DNA of 64,000 nt. Source: Nothopassalora personata. Its lineage: Eukaryota; Ascomycota; Dothideomycetes; Mycosphaerellales; Mycosphaerellaceae. The DNA is taken from contig CM066288.1 of assembly GCA_033816765.1 (NCBI GenBank), positions 3,100,001-3,164,000 of the forward strand, read 5' to 3'. Below the pieces are notes generated by a model that was given only the letters and a program-made list of their open reading frames with translations, did no database searches and was not told the DNA's origin. Position numbers and translations under genes: made by a program. How positions within the stretch are numbered: the first letter of the stretch is position 1; the number at the start of each line of letters is the position of its first letter. Below, in pieces: positions 1 through 11,470 of this stretch.

Positions 1-1203
1 TGCATTTAAGGTGAGCAGGAAAATCTAAGCATGAGGAGAACAAATACTAACACACTCGTAGTACAAAGCTGTCATGCAAGAACGACGAGGTCAAGACGCC
101 CACGCAGGAACCGGCATCAACCAGACTCAATTCTTGAGCGTGCATGGAGATTTATGAGATGCTCGATGAACATAATAGTGTGTACAACTAGTGGGCATGT
201 ATTGATGCATCCAGGTCCATGAATAGGTGTATCTCGGAACACGATCGCGCGGGTACATTGCGACATAGCGACAGCGCGTTTAAAACAGTTCACATGCAGC
301 CGCCACACTGGACTGGATTTTTCGCGGTCGGATGAATGGCCACATAAAGGAAGGTGGGTGTTTATGACAGTAGTTGGGCGATCAAGCGAGCCCGTTGTTT
401 CGCGAGCTCGGCCGAGCCTCTGTCTACGTCCTGGCTACGTATGGAATAGATGGAGCCTTTCCGGAAATTCCGCAGCAACCCACTTCCTCCTCATTCGGCT
501 TCTTCCACGGACGCCCTCTGGGCCAGGAGATGCAACAACACCACAGATGTGGCATCACCGTCAGCATCTCAGCATCAAACGGACGCCAGCACAATGAGTC
601 TGTTGGTCAGAGATTCAACACTGTCCAAGCGAACGTTTCATGTTGCGTGCCAAAGCGAAGCCTCTGGCGCTTCGGTACCTCACGAGGTGCATCGAGAACA
701 GCCGCTTGATTGTGTTCATTGTATTCCCGCATAACAAGTGTTTAGTGTATCAGATCTGTGCTACCTCTCCGCACCCAGGCATAAAGAGACCCACCTCGCT
801 TCGACGGTGCCGCTCTCTCGAAACGTTTTACTCACGCCTACGACTTGCCTTTCATTTACGGCCATGCGACGAACGATTGGCGCGCAATATACGTGCAAGG
901 TAATTCCATGCGCGGCAGTGGCGCGCTTGACTATACGTTGTCAGCGCTTCATCAATGGTTGGGGGGGATTGTTGGCATATACATAGGCCTTCTCTGCCCT
1001 GCGCTGGAACACTTCCTCTCAAGCCAGTCTTCCGTCTTTTGCTTGCTGTGCAGTGCACCTTTTGGTCTAGCACCATCTCACACTCGCTTTAGTATCCTGG
1101 TGATACTGTCCATTCATTGATTCTACCTTTCAAACACTTTGCACATACGCCGACAGAAGCGACCGCTGAATCTCGCTTTCGACTCCACGGACAAATCACA
1201 GCC
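1..1203. other. Gene-free left edge and AA9 promoter region
   Basis: I find no open frame with a recognisable domain or good codon pattern on either strand. The last few hundred bases must contain the promoter and 5' leader of the AA9 gene. No clear repeat or RNA gene is visible. Confidence 0.5.
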
Positions 1204-2702
1204 ATGTCTATCCTCCGCACCACCGTAGGCCTTGCCTCTTTGGCGGCCTCAGTATCCGCCCACGGCTACGTCCAGGGAATCGTCGCCGATGGCACTTACT
1301 ACCAAGGCTACAGCCCAAGTTTCCAGTACCAACAGACACCACCGTCAGTGCCGGGATGGAGTGACCCGAAGAACTTGGGAAACGGCTACGTTGCACCTGA
1401 TGCCCTCGCAGACCCCGACATTATCTGCCATCTGTCTGCAACCCCAGGTACCGCGGCTGCCACTGTCGCCGCTGGTGGCAAGGTTGAGCTTCAGTGGACC
1501 ACTTGGTGAGTAAGGCCACAGCACACACGGCCGCGGCCGAGCTGTCAAGTCCTCCACTTGCCAAGCTGCCTCGAACAGCGACACCATCGCACGTCAACGA
1601 AGCCCCAAAGGGTGGTAATGGCAGAGACGTTGCTAGCTCGGCTGTGACAGCATGACTCTGTGCACTGTCGACGAATATCTACTAATTCCCCAATCATTGT
1701 AGGCCTGATTCGCACCACGGCCCAGTCCTCGACTATCTCGCACCAGTCTCTGCTGAGAACTGGTCCGACGTGGACAAGACCGCTCTCTCATTCGTCAAGA
1801 TCAGTGAAGGTGGCCTCATAGACGACTCTTCCGCTCCCGGTACTTGGGCCTCCGACCAGCTCATTTCCAACAACAACTCTTGGGTCGTAAACATTCCGAC
1901 GTCTGTCGCTCCAGGAAAGTACGTCCTCCGCCATGAGATCATTGCTCTCCATTCAGCTGGCCAAGAGGATGGTGCTCAGATGTACCCACAGTGCGTCAAC
2001 TTGGAAATCACGGGTAGCGGTACCACTAGCATCGAGGGTGGCGAGGCCGCTACTTCGTTCTACAAGAAGGACGATGCCGGCATTTCGATCAACATCTACA
2101 CCACTGGCATTCAATATCAGATTCCTGGCCCAACTCTTTGGAGTGGTGCTGCCGCAGCTGCAACCCAGACTGGTGTCTCCGCTCCTGGATATGCCACGGC
2201 CTCGAGCGTAGCATCAAGCACATCTGTCACTGCTCAGAATATACAGAAGGCACAAGCGACTGCTAAGTCAAGCGTCTTCTCTTGCTCTTCAACCACAGCT
2301 ACTGCACATGCCAGCGCCACAACAGCGAAAACCTCAGGCACTGCAAACGTCTACGTCAAAGCCACAAATTCCGTGACTGTCGCCGCCGCAGCACCCTACT
2401 CCGCCATCGCTGGGCTGGCATCCGCCATCCCATCCGAGGCTCTCACCTCCAAAATCCCAGCATACTCCGCCGCACCACTTCCAACTGGCGGCCAATCTGG
2501 CAGCGACAATGGCACCGTCCAGTGGGGTGATCTCCCATCCAAGTCACTACCAGAAGGCTGGAGTCTCCTGGATCTGCTCCAGTGGGTTGCGTACCTACTC
2601 CAGCAAAGCTGGACCCAGGGTGACCAGCGCAACCATGCACGCGACTTCAAGGAGGCGAGCGATGTGAAGCTTTTCAAGAGCTTTGTCAAGGCTATACTTT
2701 AG
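1204..2702 (+). CDS. AA9 family lytic polysaccharide monooxygenase (secreted)
   Basis: Copper-dependent oxidative enzyme that cleaves cellulose or related glucans outside the cell. Exons are 1204..1505 and 1703..2702 (433 residues); the 197-nt intron 1506..1702 is GT-AG and splits the Trp codon before the PDSHHGP motif. Residues 1-19 form a signal peptide ending in Ala, so the mature chain starts with His20, the first ligand of the copper histidine brace. The second brace His lies in HHGP (about residues 105-108). HSAG and the QMYPQC segment (axial Tyr about 195) complete the active site. After the catalytic domain (about residue 250) comes a Ser/Thr/Ala-rich linker and a charged tail; no CBM1 cysteine pattern is present. 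The family call is firm, but C1/C4 regioselectivity and substrate cannot be read from the sequence. Confidence 0.93.
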
Positions 2703-3012
2703 ATCAAAGAGGGCGCATGAGGGGATTATAGTACGTACGTGAACGAGTTTCGACTGTTCGGTTTCAATTCCTACTTGTATATATTATGACAGATTTTTGT
2801 ACCCACGGCAAGCAAGCGGTACGATGGAATGTACTTGACGAATGTCCAAATCATGAGATTCGATTAAAACATCCTGACCGTTCGAGTTCATCACATATGT
2901 CTTCTACACGCAGGATGCAAGGTCAGCGAAGATCAAGCTTAACCCTCTCCCTGGTCATATACAGCATTGCGAGAGCGCGGCTCCCGTTCACACACGACAT
3001 AAATCAGTCAGA
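2703..3012. other. Intergenic: AA9 3' flank and 2EXR-gene promoter
   Basis: No gene, repeat or structured RNA is recognisable here. Confidence 0.4.
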
Positions 3013-3714
3013 ATGGGTAGTATGATTTCCAAACCAAGGTGCGTCAACAAGATCACATCGTCATTCAGAAGGCCACGATCGGAAATACTTCAACAGGTCG
3101 GGGAGGTTGTCTCTGGACCTAGGCACCTCCTATTGCTTCCACCGGAGCTACACCTTACTATCTACGAACACTACTTCTCGTCATTCACCACCTTCGATTC
3201 CCGGCCACCTCTCCTCAAGATCTGCCAACTGCTCCGGATGGAAGCCACCGAGTCCTATCAGAAGCACCTTGAAGTGATATGGAACGACCACCACTTACAG
3301 GCTTGCTGGATCGTGGCAAAATACAGGGTCCTCTGCGACGGTGTGTCATGCGAGGCCGAAATGAAAAATCAAATGCAGACAGCCAGATCAGCAGCCAAAA
3401 CGTTGCGTCGGGAGTTGAGGCTGGACGGCGGAGAGCTGGACCCAAAGGCCTTGAGGCTTGAGATCGATATGAAGGGCCTGGCGATCAAGATGCTGCATAG
3501 CCTGCCTAAGGTGAGTGAGGTGTGAAGCGATTCACATGGATTATCGTGATACCGCTCGTGTCAGTGTGAGACGTGAGATCTGATGTGCTGGGCGGAGTAA
3601 GCTTCAAACATGCCCGTCGACTGCATCGATTTTACCAGTCAGGATATACCACAAGTTCCACTTGTCCTCATTCACGAGTGGCTCGTCAAGATCCCTCCTG
3701 CTCTCAGAAGATAG
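3013..3714 (+). CDS. 2EXR-domain (F-box-like) hypothetical protein
   Basis: Exons 3013..3510 and 3643..3714 give 189 residues. The first exon ends at a strong AAG|GTGAGT donor. Splicing to the CAG acceptor at 3642 adds a plausible 23-residue tail (DIPQVPLVLIHEWLVKIPPA...), whereas reading through adds three residues and stops. The domain starts with LLLLPPELHLTIYEHYF (about residues 36-52), followed by a PPLLKICQLLRMEATESY helix. This is the LPxEL...PPLL..cr..R.EA pattern of fungal 2EXR/F-box-like proteins, whose function is unknown. Two or three more genes or relics of this type lie within 10 kb. The second exon is inferred from splice consensus only. Confidence 0.6.
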
Positions 3715-3790
3715 ATACATACATAACCACCTTTTGGGATCCGAAATCCAGAGCGCACCCGCAACAGCACCTCGAACACCGGCCGGAACA

Positions 3791-4210
3791 TGATGGCCAA
3801 AGCATCCGAATCACCCAGTGACCCAGATCGTCAAGCCTCATGTCCCTGCCAGCGGAACTCCGTCTTGTAATTTTATACCCATCTCTTCAAGGACTACACC
3901 ATCTCAAATTTCATCGTCCAACTCGCGAGCCTCTTCTCTCAACCAGCGAGCCCATCCATCACGAAGCAGGCCAAGATCCGTGGACTCTGGCACCTCCGCA
4001 CAATCTGAGAGAGCAAGCAGGAGCAAGTGCAGCACTGCCTGGCTCTGTAGTGGATGTCCCGAGTTCAACGGAATGGGCAGGCTTCGCAGGTACGCAAAGA
4101 TTGAGCTAGCTGTATGGGAGGCTAAAGAGTATGCGCTCTGGTTCGTCCAGGAGCCTCAGTCGATGACTCAGCTCAAGAGGGATTGCTTCGGAGTAAGGAC
4201 GAGTGTCTAG
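3791..4210 (+). pseudogene. Decayed 2EXR-type gene
   Basis: One frame reads LPAELRLVILYPSLQGLHH (from 3846) and then a clear PLLSTSEPIHHEA element, the same order as in the neighbouring 2EXR gene. The natural continuation of LPAELRL (HLFKDYTISNFIVQL...) lies in a different frame, and a plausible tail (YAKIELAVWEAKEYALWF) lies in yet another frame ending at 4210. No single frame or simple intron set joins these, so I read it as a frameshifted relic. The 292 bases after it, up to 4502, hold no gene. Confidence 0.4.
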
Positions 4211-4502
4211 CTCTGGGGGTGGAGCAGTGTGAATGTTCCTTCGAGAGGGATTAGTGTCTAATTGGAGATGTTGGAAATGCAGGCAGGGTCGTTTGGGCGA
4301 TCGGTAAGTTCGGATGAATCCCTCTTTAGTTGCAGGCTTCCTATGTGTTCGAATGTCGACTTGTCCACAAGTTCTGAATTTCACGCAGCACTTTAATCCT
4401 TGCCACCTGGCCAAGAATGATACACTTGTTTCTGTCATTTCACTCTATACCTAACACTCATGAGTAAAGTGTAGTCACTATGCAAACTTGTAACGCTCAC
4501 AA

Positions 4503-7212
4503 CTATATTTCATCGACTTCCTCGTCCTCGGCACTCTTAGCTTTCGCTCTCGTCGTGCCGTTACTGTTCAGCGTGTCCAAAGCGATGCCATGCTTTTGGC
4601 TCATGCCGATGGCTTGTCGTCCCGTTTCGGAAGATTCGAGGAACTCTCGTAGCTTCTCTTTGAAGATTTCGAGGCCTTGGGTACTGGCGGCATTGGTCAT
4701 GCGGAGCATCGGACCCCAAAGGTTAAGGGTGTACGTGACGTAGGCGCCGGCAGCTAGGAGGACGAGGAAGATGAAGTAGACGGGGTTGCGGAGGACTGTG
4801 AAACGTGTTAGCAGATAGTATCGTGAGCTTTATGGTGGATGTAGACTCGCCTGCGACGATCTCATTCCATCCCAGCGCCAAGAGCAAGCCGTAGAAGTAC
4901 AATGGCACTTGTGTCATGCCACCAATAGCACTGCGCTTCGCCTCGACATAAACACCATCAGCGGTCTTCTTGAATCTTGTCTCGAGATCTTGCTGTCTGA
5001 CGTCTGTGATCATCGTTGTCTCCTCATCCAGGGTCTTGCCTTCGTCTTCGTCGATGCCTCCAATCGGTGTCAGGTCTTCTTCATCGGCCGATGTGACGGT
5101 ACTCGGAGGCTCTCCAATCCAGGCGTCCAGTGGCGGTGGCGCAGAAGTCGCCGACAGTCTGAAATTCGACAATAACGGTATCAGCGTCAGTGTGCTTTGC
5201 CGTGCGCGAGTGTACAGGCCTTCGATATCATCTGTGGGCCTCCATATCCTCGGCACCCCTTCCTCATCATATCGGAACTTGTCCTCGAAGTTTTCACGAA
5301 GCTTGAGCAGGAGGTTGCCTTCCATCAGCTCTTCATCAATCTTGTCCCGTAGAGCACCCCAAGACTTCCGCCGCAGGCGCCAGAGACCGACCTCAACCTC
5401 GTCTGGGCTTGCATCGAAGCTTCGTGCTCGCTGCGTAAAGCGAGTCTCGGCGTCCGATACCGTATCGGTAAAGACATTCCAGATGCGATCCCAAAGATCC
5501 TTCTCGGTCTTGGGCTTCTCGCCTTCTGCTGGTGCTCCAGATCCGCTCCTACCAGATCCGAGCTTGTTGAACTCCACACCAACACTCTCTGCGAGTCTGC
5601 TGCGCACCCATCTCTCGCTTCTTGTCGCGAGTCGTCGCATCTCATCCTGTCGCAGTCGGGCGCTGACCTCGTCGAGATCCTTCTTGTACAGGTTCAGCTG
5701 TTGCTTATAATCGCTCCAGGGGGTTCCGACGACCAATGATGCTGTCGCTTCCGCTTCGTACCTCTCAAGGGCTCTCTTCTTCTCCGTCTGTACAATTTGA
5801 TGGAAGTCGTAGTTGGAACCCTTCTTTTGCCCTGCCTTGACCTGGCTGCTGACGGCTTCCGAGAAGTCATTGACGCCACTCTTGTGTGCTGCACTCAGCT
5901 GTCCCAGGAACAATGTCTTGAGCCTTCCATCAATCTTGGACGCCAACTCAGCTTGCTTCGCCCTGAATACACCTTTGTGATATCTGCTGGCCTCCTCTTC
6001 AAAGCTGCCAAGTGCTGTCTTCCTAGCAATAATCATGGCCTTGCCCAGTTCTGCGATAACGACAGGCTTGCCAGATGTAATCGCATTTCCTTGCCGCTCT
6101 TCCAAAGGCGCAATCACCTCGTCAAACAGTACCAGAACCTCCTTCGAGATCTCGTCGCATCGGAACTGGGCTAACAGTTCTTGCTGTGTCGGCAGGTCTA
6201 GATCCTTGTTGCTGTCAATCTGCTCCCACACACCAGCCGCGTACATCGGGAAGCCGTCAGCAGGTATACGACGATGGTACTCGGGGAGCAAGATCGCCTC
6301 TGATCCATCCTCAAGTCCAGCCCTCTTAGGATCTTTGTACCCTTCCCTGAACCTCGTCCCGAGTCTCGCGACCTCCTGCTCGAACCTCTCCGGCTGAAGG
6401 ATCTTGTGCGGCAGCGCAACAAACGCAAAATCAAAGTAGTCCTCGATCTTGCTCTTCTCCAAACCCGGCGGCTTGCTCAGACTCGCCCAGATCCTCGAGA
6501 GGTCCTGCACCAGCGTGTTCTTGAGGTTCTCCAACGGCGTAGTTCCCAGGTGGTCTCTGATGACGAAGAACAGCAGCGTTCTCGCTACACTCTTCGAGTC
6601 CTTCAAGAACAACTGCAGGTTCACTTCGAACACCGTCTTCAACAACCCCATGTTGGCTCCCTGGTACAGTCCGACCTGATGCTCCCAGATGTTCACGATG
6701 AGCACCTCGCTCGTCGCCAGCGCGAACAGTGCACTCTTCCTCTCGAAGTCCTGATCCTCTCCTCGTTCCCGTCCATCCGTGCCCTCCACATCCATGACCA
6801 GGATGTTCTCCGCCATCTTGCTGCCCTCCTTCTTGTTCTTGCTCATCCAGATGCCCTTCGTCGTCTGCCGTCGCTCCTGCTCACTCATAACGCCGAACTG
6901 GGTCCCGAAGAGATAGTTTAGCAGCGTACTCTTTCCTGTACTCTGACTTCCGAAGACGGATATGAGGTGATAGTTGAAGCCCGCGCGGATGATCCCTTGC
7001 AGCTGGAGGTACTTGGGAAGATTCGGATTGAAATTCTTGTCCTCGTCGATGATCTGGACGCCATGTTCGAAGTCCTTGTCGTTGACATCGTCGCCAGTGC
7101 CGCCGAAGTGGCCGTTCATGATGACCGAGGGAGCGGTCGTTTGGCGGGTGCCGGGGGTTGGTCGAGAGCTGGTCGAAGTACTCCCGTTGGAATGGTGGGG
7201 AGGGGAAGCCAT
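4503..7212 (-). CDS. sey1: Sey1, RHD3/atlastin-type GTPase for ER membrane fusion
   Basis: Dynamin-like GTPase that drives homotypic fusion of ER tubules. Exons on the minus strand are 7212..4851 and 4795..4503 (884 residues, usual size for Sey1). The P-loop GSQSTGKS is at about residues 88-95, the switch II motif MDVEGTD at about 141, and the specificity motif FVIRDH at about 217. A long helical middle domain follows. Two closely spaced membrane segments (about 765-808) span the intron junction [15 protein letters not shown], and a short charged cytosolic tail ends the protein. The 55-nt intron 4796..4850 has a GC donor (GCGAGT) and a CTAAC branch site; without splicing, the second membrane segment is lost. 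The first ATG of the frame is used as start. Confidence 0.96.
4796..4850 (-). other. GC-AG intron in sey1
   Basis: On the coding strand the exon ends GTCGCAG, followed by GCGAGT. The acceptor is TTTCACAG, preceded by TGCTAACACG. No GT donor nearby restores the conserved NEIVAVLRNP reading. Confidence 0.85.
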
Positions 7213-7648
7213 CACGGCAGCGACGCGGATTTCTTGGTACCCGTCACGCGATTATGATGTACTTGTGTCCCTGATCAGGGGGGCAGCCGCATGGCATGGG
7301 ACGCTGTAAGCGAGATGCGATTGGGGGAAGGGCCACTTGGCGAATATGACGTGCGCATTGACAAAATTTATGAGCGGCAACATGGTTTTATTTATATTTT
7401 ATGTTTCAGCCATGACCATGCACAGACACTGCATTGAGTTCACTGTCGTCGTTCGTGCGCATGTGATCAGGACTCGATTCTCCAAGACATGCTTCTCCTG
7501 GGTCATATCCTCATCATGGTCATGCATTCCTCTCGTGCAGCGACTTTTCCCGTCTCGCACGATTTACGCCTCGTACACCATGCTTGAACGCTACTCAAAG
7601 TAAATCACGCGGAAATGCTCCTTCAGACACCACACCCATGTCAGCTCC
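7213..7648. other. Intergenic: sey1 promoter and swd2 3' flank
   Basis: No gene is visible. Both neighbours are on the minus strand, so this holds the sey1 5' region and the swd2 terminator. Confidence 0.4.
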
Positions 7649-8746
7649 TTAAGCTGTGTCTGGATCTGGCAGCCACATCATCACTTCCTTATCCGCACTT
7701 GCGATAAGGTTGTGCCGTGGGTTATACGCAACCACCTTCGCGGCTTTGGTACTTGGCAGCTCAACGGTGGGGTCCAGCACCTGGCTATTCTTGTCGCCTT
7801 CTGCCTCAACATCCCACACCGACAAGCCAGTAGCCGTGCCGTTGCCGCCGACCACGTATCGTCCATCTGGCGAGAAAGACGCAGAGCTCTGGATATACGA
7901 AGACGTGTTGTCGTTGGGTAGTGACGAAGGCAGAGTGTCGCCAGGCGCGTAATGCTGACGATCAGGGCCACTCGGTCGCTGCAAGTAATGCAAAAGCTTC
8001 CCGTCGAAAGCATCCAGCAGATAGTGACCAGGTCCGTTTGTGCTGATCAGCATGGACTTGCCATTGTTGCTGAACTCCATGCCGGTCCATCCTTCGCAAG
8101 GCCTCTGCCCTCTGTTTGTAAACTTGTTCTCAGTATCTTGCAAGTCGAAGTGTGTGAACGGTGGCTTGTCGTAGTTGCGGAGATCGTAGAGACACACAGT
8201 TTGTGCTTCTGGACTTGCGACGGCGATGACACTAGCGCTCGCATCGTATGCAGCAAAGTATGGCTGGTGGAAGTTGAGCTGTCCTTGCGCGTTGGGCGAG
8301 CGACAGTCCCACAGTTTGACAGTGTTGTCCAAGCTGGCTGTCATGAACTGGTCGTTGCTCGGACTGACTGCCAAGCTCGTCACCCTACCTGTGTGGCCCT
8401 TGAAGTAGCGGATGAAGCTATTGTCGTGCATGGAAAGATATCGAATGCCGTCATCGATCTTGGTGGAGGCGTAAAGAATGGAGGTGCTGTGGTGTGTGAA
8501 ACGAGCCAGGGCGCTGCCATATTTCTGTGACTTGAGCTCTTTGGCGTGTGCGCCGGCGTTTGTGTTGAAGAGTTGTATGGTATCGTCGGTACGCGAGAGG
8601 AGGAGGAACTCGCCGCTATCGTCGAAGTCGATGGAGGTGTACGCGGAGGCTGCTGGCGCTTTGAACAGTCTGGTCGGGCGAAAGGTGGAGATGATATCTA
8701 CCACCTTGGCTACGTTGTTAGGAGGAGCCTGTGCCTCGGTGACCAT
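7649..8746 (-). CDS. swd2: Swd2-type WD40 protein (Set1/COMPASS and 3'-end processing)
   Basis: Single exon, 365 residues. WD40 propeller protein that in yeasts is a subunit of the Set1 H3K4 methyltransferase complex and of the cleavage/polyadenylation factor; it acts in the nucleus. Visible repeats include FKGHTGRVTSLAVSPSNDQF with SLDNTVKLWDCR (about residues 118-148), an N-terminal STFRPTRLFKAP entry strand and the GWTGMEFSNNGKSMLIST blade, all in Swd2 order and length. The last blade ends NLIASADKEVMMWLPD. The start is the only ATG ahead of the conserved N-terminus. It is transcribed away from oac1 across a 439-base gap. Assignment to the Swd2 family is strong; which complexes it joins here is inferred. 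Confidence 0.88.
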   Translation of the reverse strand: MVTEAQAPPNNVAKVVDIISTFRPTRLFKAPAASAYTSIDFDDSGEFLLLSRTDDTIQLFNTNAGAHAKELKSQKYGSALARFTHHSTSILYASTKIDDGIRYLSMHDNSFIRYFKGHTGRVTSLAVSPSNDQFMTASLDNTVKLWDCRSPNAQGQLNFHQPYFAAYDASASVIAVASPEAQTVCLYDLRNYDKPPFTHFDLQDTENKFTNRGQRPCEGWTGMEFSNNGKSMLISTNGPGHYLLDAFDGKLLHYLQRPSGPDRQHYAPGDTLPSSLPNDNTSSYIQSSASFSPDGRYVVGGNGTATGLSVWDVEAEGDKNSQVLDPTVELPSTKAAKVVAYNPRHNLIASADKEVMMWLPDPDTA

Positions 8747-9185
8747 TGTGGCGTGTCAATCAATGTAGCTGTACTCCAGCAGTCAAGTTGATTGAAGAAA
8801 GTGAAGACTCGCGCCCCGCGCGTATGTGAAAGTGGTAGATGGTGCCTGGGAGCCAAGCTCAGATGCCGATGCCGACCGCTAGCGTCTAGCTGTACCGAAG
8901 TGCCGAACGGCAGGCAGGGGTCATCTCCGCGAGCGCGCACAGGAACACAATTTCTAATATTATTATTATTTTCGTTATTCTCACAACTGGACGGGTGCTG
9001 TCAGCTTGGCACTGACCTCGTGTCTCACACCCACAGCCTCCAGCCCAAGTCAGTCTTTACCGGGTCGAAACATAGCCGGTGTAACTGTAGGCCTGGAGAT
9101 ACAGTATAAGGCCGTCCGTGTGCTGAGTGAGGGAGGGCCAGAGCTGAGGCAAGCTTCGGGCAGGACGAGGTGGGAAGTCGCGACC
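8747..9185. other. Divergent promoter region between swd2 and oac1
   Basis: This stretch separates two diverging starts. A short ATT-rich run (TATTATTATTATT, near 8957-8971) is the only simple-sequence feature; no TATA box is obvious at the usual distance. Confidence 0.4.
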
Positions 9186-10209
9186 ATGAGCACCACTATC
9201 GGGAGCTTCATCGCGGGCGGCATCGCAGCATGCGGTGCGGTGACGGTCACGCACTCGTTCGAGACGATCAAGATCCGCTTACAGCTGCAAGGAGAGCTGA
9301 AAGCACGGAAAGATGCGCCGCGCCTGTACAAAGGTGTGCTGCACGGCGTGCGTGTCGTGTACGTGAATGAGGGCTTCAGGGGACTGCTGAGAGGGCTGGG
9401 ATGTGCTGTAGGTGGAGCCGTGGCTTGCTGCCTCGATATGCAGCTGCTGAACTGACATTGCGGCCTAGTATGTCTACCAAATGACATTGAACGGCTGCCG
9501 TCTTGGCTTCTACGACTCGATACGAACGTCCCTCAACTCGATCGCCCTACATCGGTCGCCCACACACATGAAGGATCCACACGTCAAGGCGATGCAGAGT
9601 CTGCCCATCAACATTGCCTCAGGCGCATCCTCTGGCATCCTCGGTGCATTTCTGGGCTCGCCGTTCTTCCTCGTCAAGACAAGACTACAATCATTCTCCC
9701 CCTTCCTGCCGGTAGGAACGCAACACCAATATCGTAACGCGCTCGACGGCATGAAGCAGATCTACCGCGTTGAGGGCATAAAAGGACTGTGGAGAGGTGT
9801 CGGTCCTGCCATGGTCCGGACAGGATTTGGCTCGTCAGTGCAGCTGCCCACCTACTTCTTCGCGAAACGTCTGCTGCAACGGAACTTCGACATCAAAGAT
9901 GGCGCACCTCTGCATCTCATGTCCTCGACGGCATCCGGCTTCGTCGTCTGCGTGGTGATGCATCCTCCTGATACTGTCATGAGCCGCATGTACAACCAGA
10001 CTGGAAACCTCTACAGTGGAGCATTTGACTGCTTATTCAAGACCGTGAAATCGGAGGGTGTCTTCGCCGTCTACAAGGGCTTCTTCGCCCACTTGGCCAG
10101 GATTCTACCACACACCATCTTGACATTATCTTTGGCCGAACAGACCCAGAAGCTTATGAGGAAATTCGAGGACCGGGTACTACCAAACCACATCAAGGAG
10201 AAGATATGA
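9186..10209 (+). CDS. oac1: Mitochondrial carrier, Oac1 (oxaloacetate/sulfate) type
   Basis: Exons 9186..9407 and 9469..10209 encode 320 residues; the 61-nt intron has donor GTAGGT and an AACTGAC branch site, and splicing restores LGCAYVYQMTLNG. Three SLC25 repeats are visible. Their signatures are THSFETIKIRLQLQ, GSPFFLVKTRLQSF and MHPPDTVMSRMYNQTG. The second and third match yeast Oac1 in detail, including the RMYNQTGNLYSG contact region. Oac1 moves oxaloacetate, sulfate, thiosulfate and malonate-type anions across the inner membrane. An oddity is that the first repeat signature has Ser where the family normally has Pro (HSFETIK rather than PxDxxK). Substrate assignment rests on recognised similarity, not on an alignment. 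Confidence 0.88.
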
Positions 10210-10651
10210 TCTGACGACATGGTGCATATAATGTACCACCGACGGCTTCTTGGACATGCTGTGATACCACCACCTGCGCGCTGCAAACGCCGCACTGTAT
10301 ATATCACCCAATAGATGCATGCCGCCAGGCGTGCCCACACGAGCACAAAAAAAAACTGTAACACTGCGGCTGCAAAACGAAACGTGAGTTGTGATGCCAC
10401 CTTTTGCTCGGATGTCTGGAAGTGATACGTCCTAGCAAGGCTTGAGTCTGGACCAACCGAGGATCCGGCGATGATGTTGCAATCAAACGGCGCTTGTACG
10501 GGAAACCACGCGGCTTGCACTTTCGCATTTAACAACTGTGTACAGCCTCGCTCTTGAAACGTCCTGCGTTGAACGTTCTGTCCATCGATCAAGCAGTGGG
10601 AACGTGGCAGATCTTGCGAAACGTGGACACCCTGACAATCGCAACATCAAC
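10210..10651. other. Intergenic: oac1 3' flank and 2EXR-gene promoter
   Basis: No gene is recognised. A run of nine A residues at about 10348-10356 is the only low-complexity feature. Confidence 0.4.
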
Positions 10652-11470
10652 ATGGATAAATCGATCCTGAGCCGGCTTCCAGCAGAGCTTCGTCTTGAAA
10701 TCTTTGAAAACGTCTATCCTCCAGGTGATCTCGATGTCATCTTCGTCTGGGGCAGACGCACGCCTTTCACCACTCGCTGGCCTCGCCCGGGCAATAGTCA
10801 TTTTGCGCTTCTGTCAACATGCCATCAACTCCGGTCCGAAGCCATGCCAGTTCTGCTTGCGCACACGCGACTTGTCGTGAAAACGGTCATTCTCGATCGG
10901 AATACGAAGTTGGCGTCAATTATCAATGCGAAGTGGTCAGTACAAGGCGCGGAATCGAAGCATCGGATTGCGCCGCCCAAGCTGCCTAGACGTTCCCGCA
11001 CATGCTAACGTGAGCTTCATAGGCAAGACATCGACCCGCCTCTCGAAATCGTCCGCTCCTGGTCCCACCTGTCTCCTAATGTCGCTTCGAAGATCACAAT
11101 CCATCTCGGCGAATGGTTCACCTGGTCCCAACGAGCACCACCCGAGGCAGTCGCAGAGCTAGTCCGCCTCACGCAGACCAAAGTAAAAGGGACGAAAGCC
11201 GACCTATCGATAGGTATCCGCGCAGACTCCTCAGCTTTCTGCAATGAGGCGACAAGATTCAATGTTGTCTTCCCATCGATGTCAAGTTTCCCACAAGCCA
11301 AATTTTATGTGCAGGAGGCGATGAGCAGGAGGGAGAGAGTGGTTGATCCTTTCTTTGACCGAGAAAGGATGTTGAGGGATTTGAGGTTGGCGAGGACGAA
11401 GTTTGAGAGGTTGTTTGAGATCTTGGAGGAGGAAATGGTGGATGTGGGTGTGGTGGGAGACAAGCTTTGA
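10652..11470 (+). CDS. 2EXR/F-box-like hypothetical protein
   Basis: Exons 10652..10935 and 11023..11470 encode 243 residues. The 87-nt intron has donor GTCAGT and a TGCTAACG branch site, and splicing joins INAKW to QDIDPPLEIVRSW. The N-terminus SRLPAELRLEIFENVYP (residues 6-22) and the later STCHQLRSEAMPVLL helix are the two conserved elements of 2EXR-type proteins. The C-terminal half ends in a charged helix. These proteins are abundant and fast-evolving in Dothideomycetes, often described as F-box-like; no biochemical role is known to me. This is the best-preserved of the three or four copies in the left 13 kb. Confidence 0.72.
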
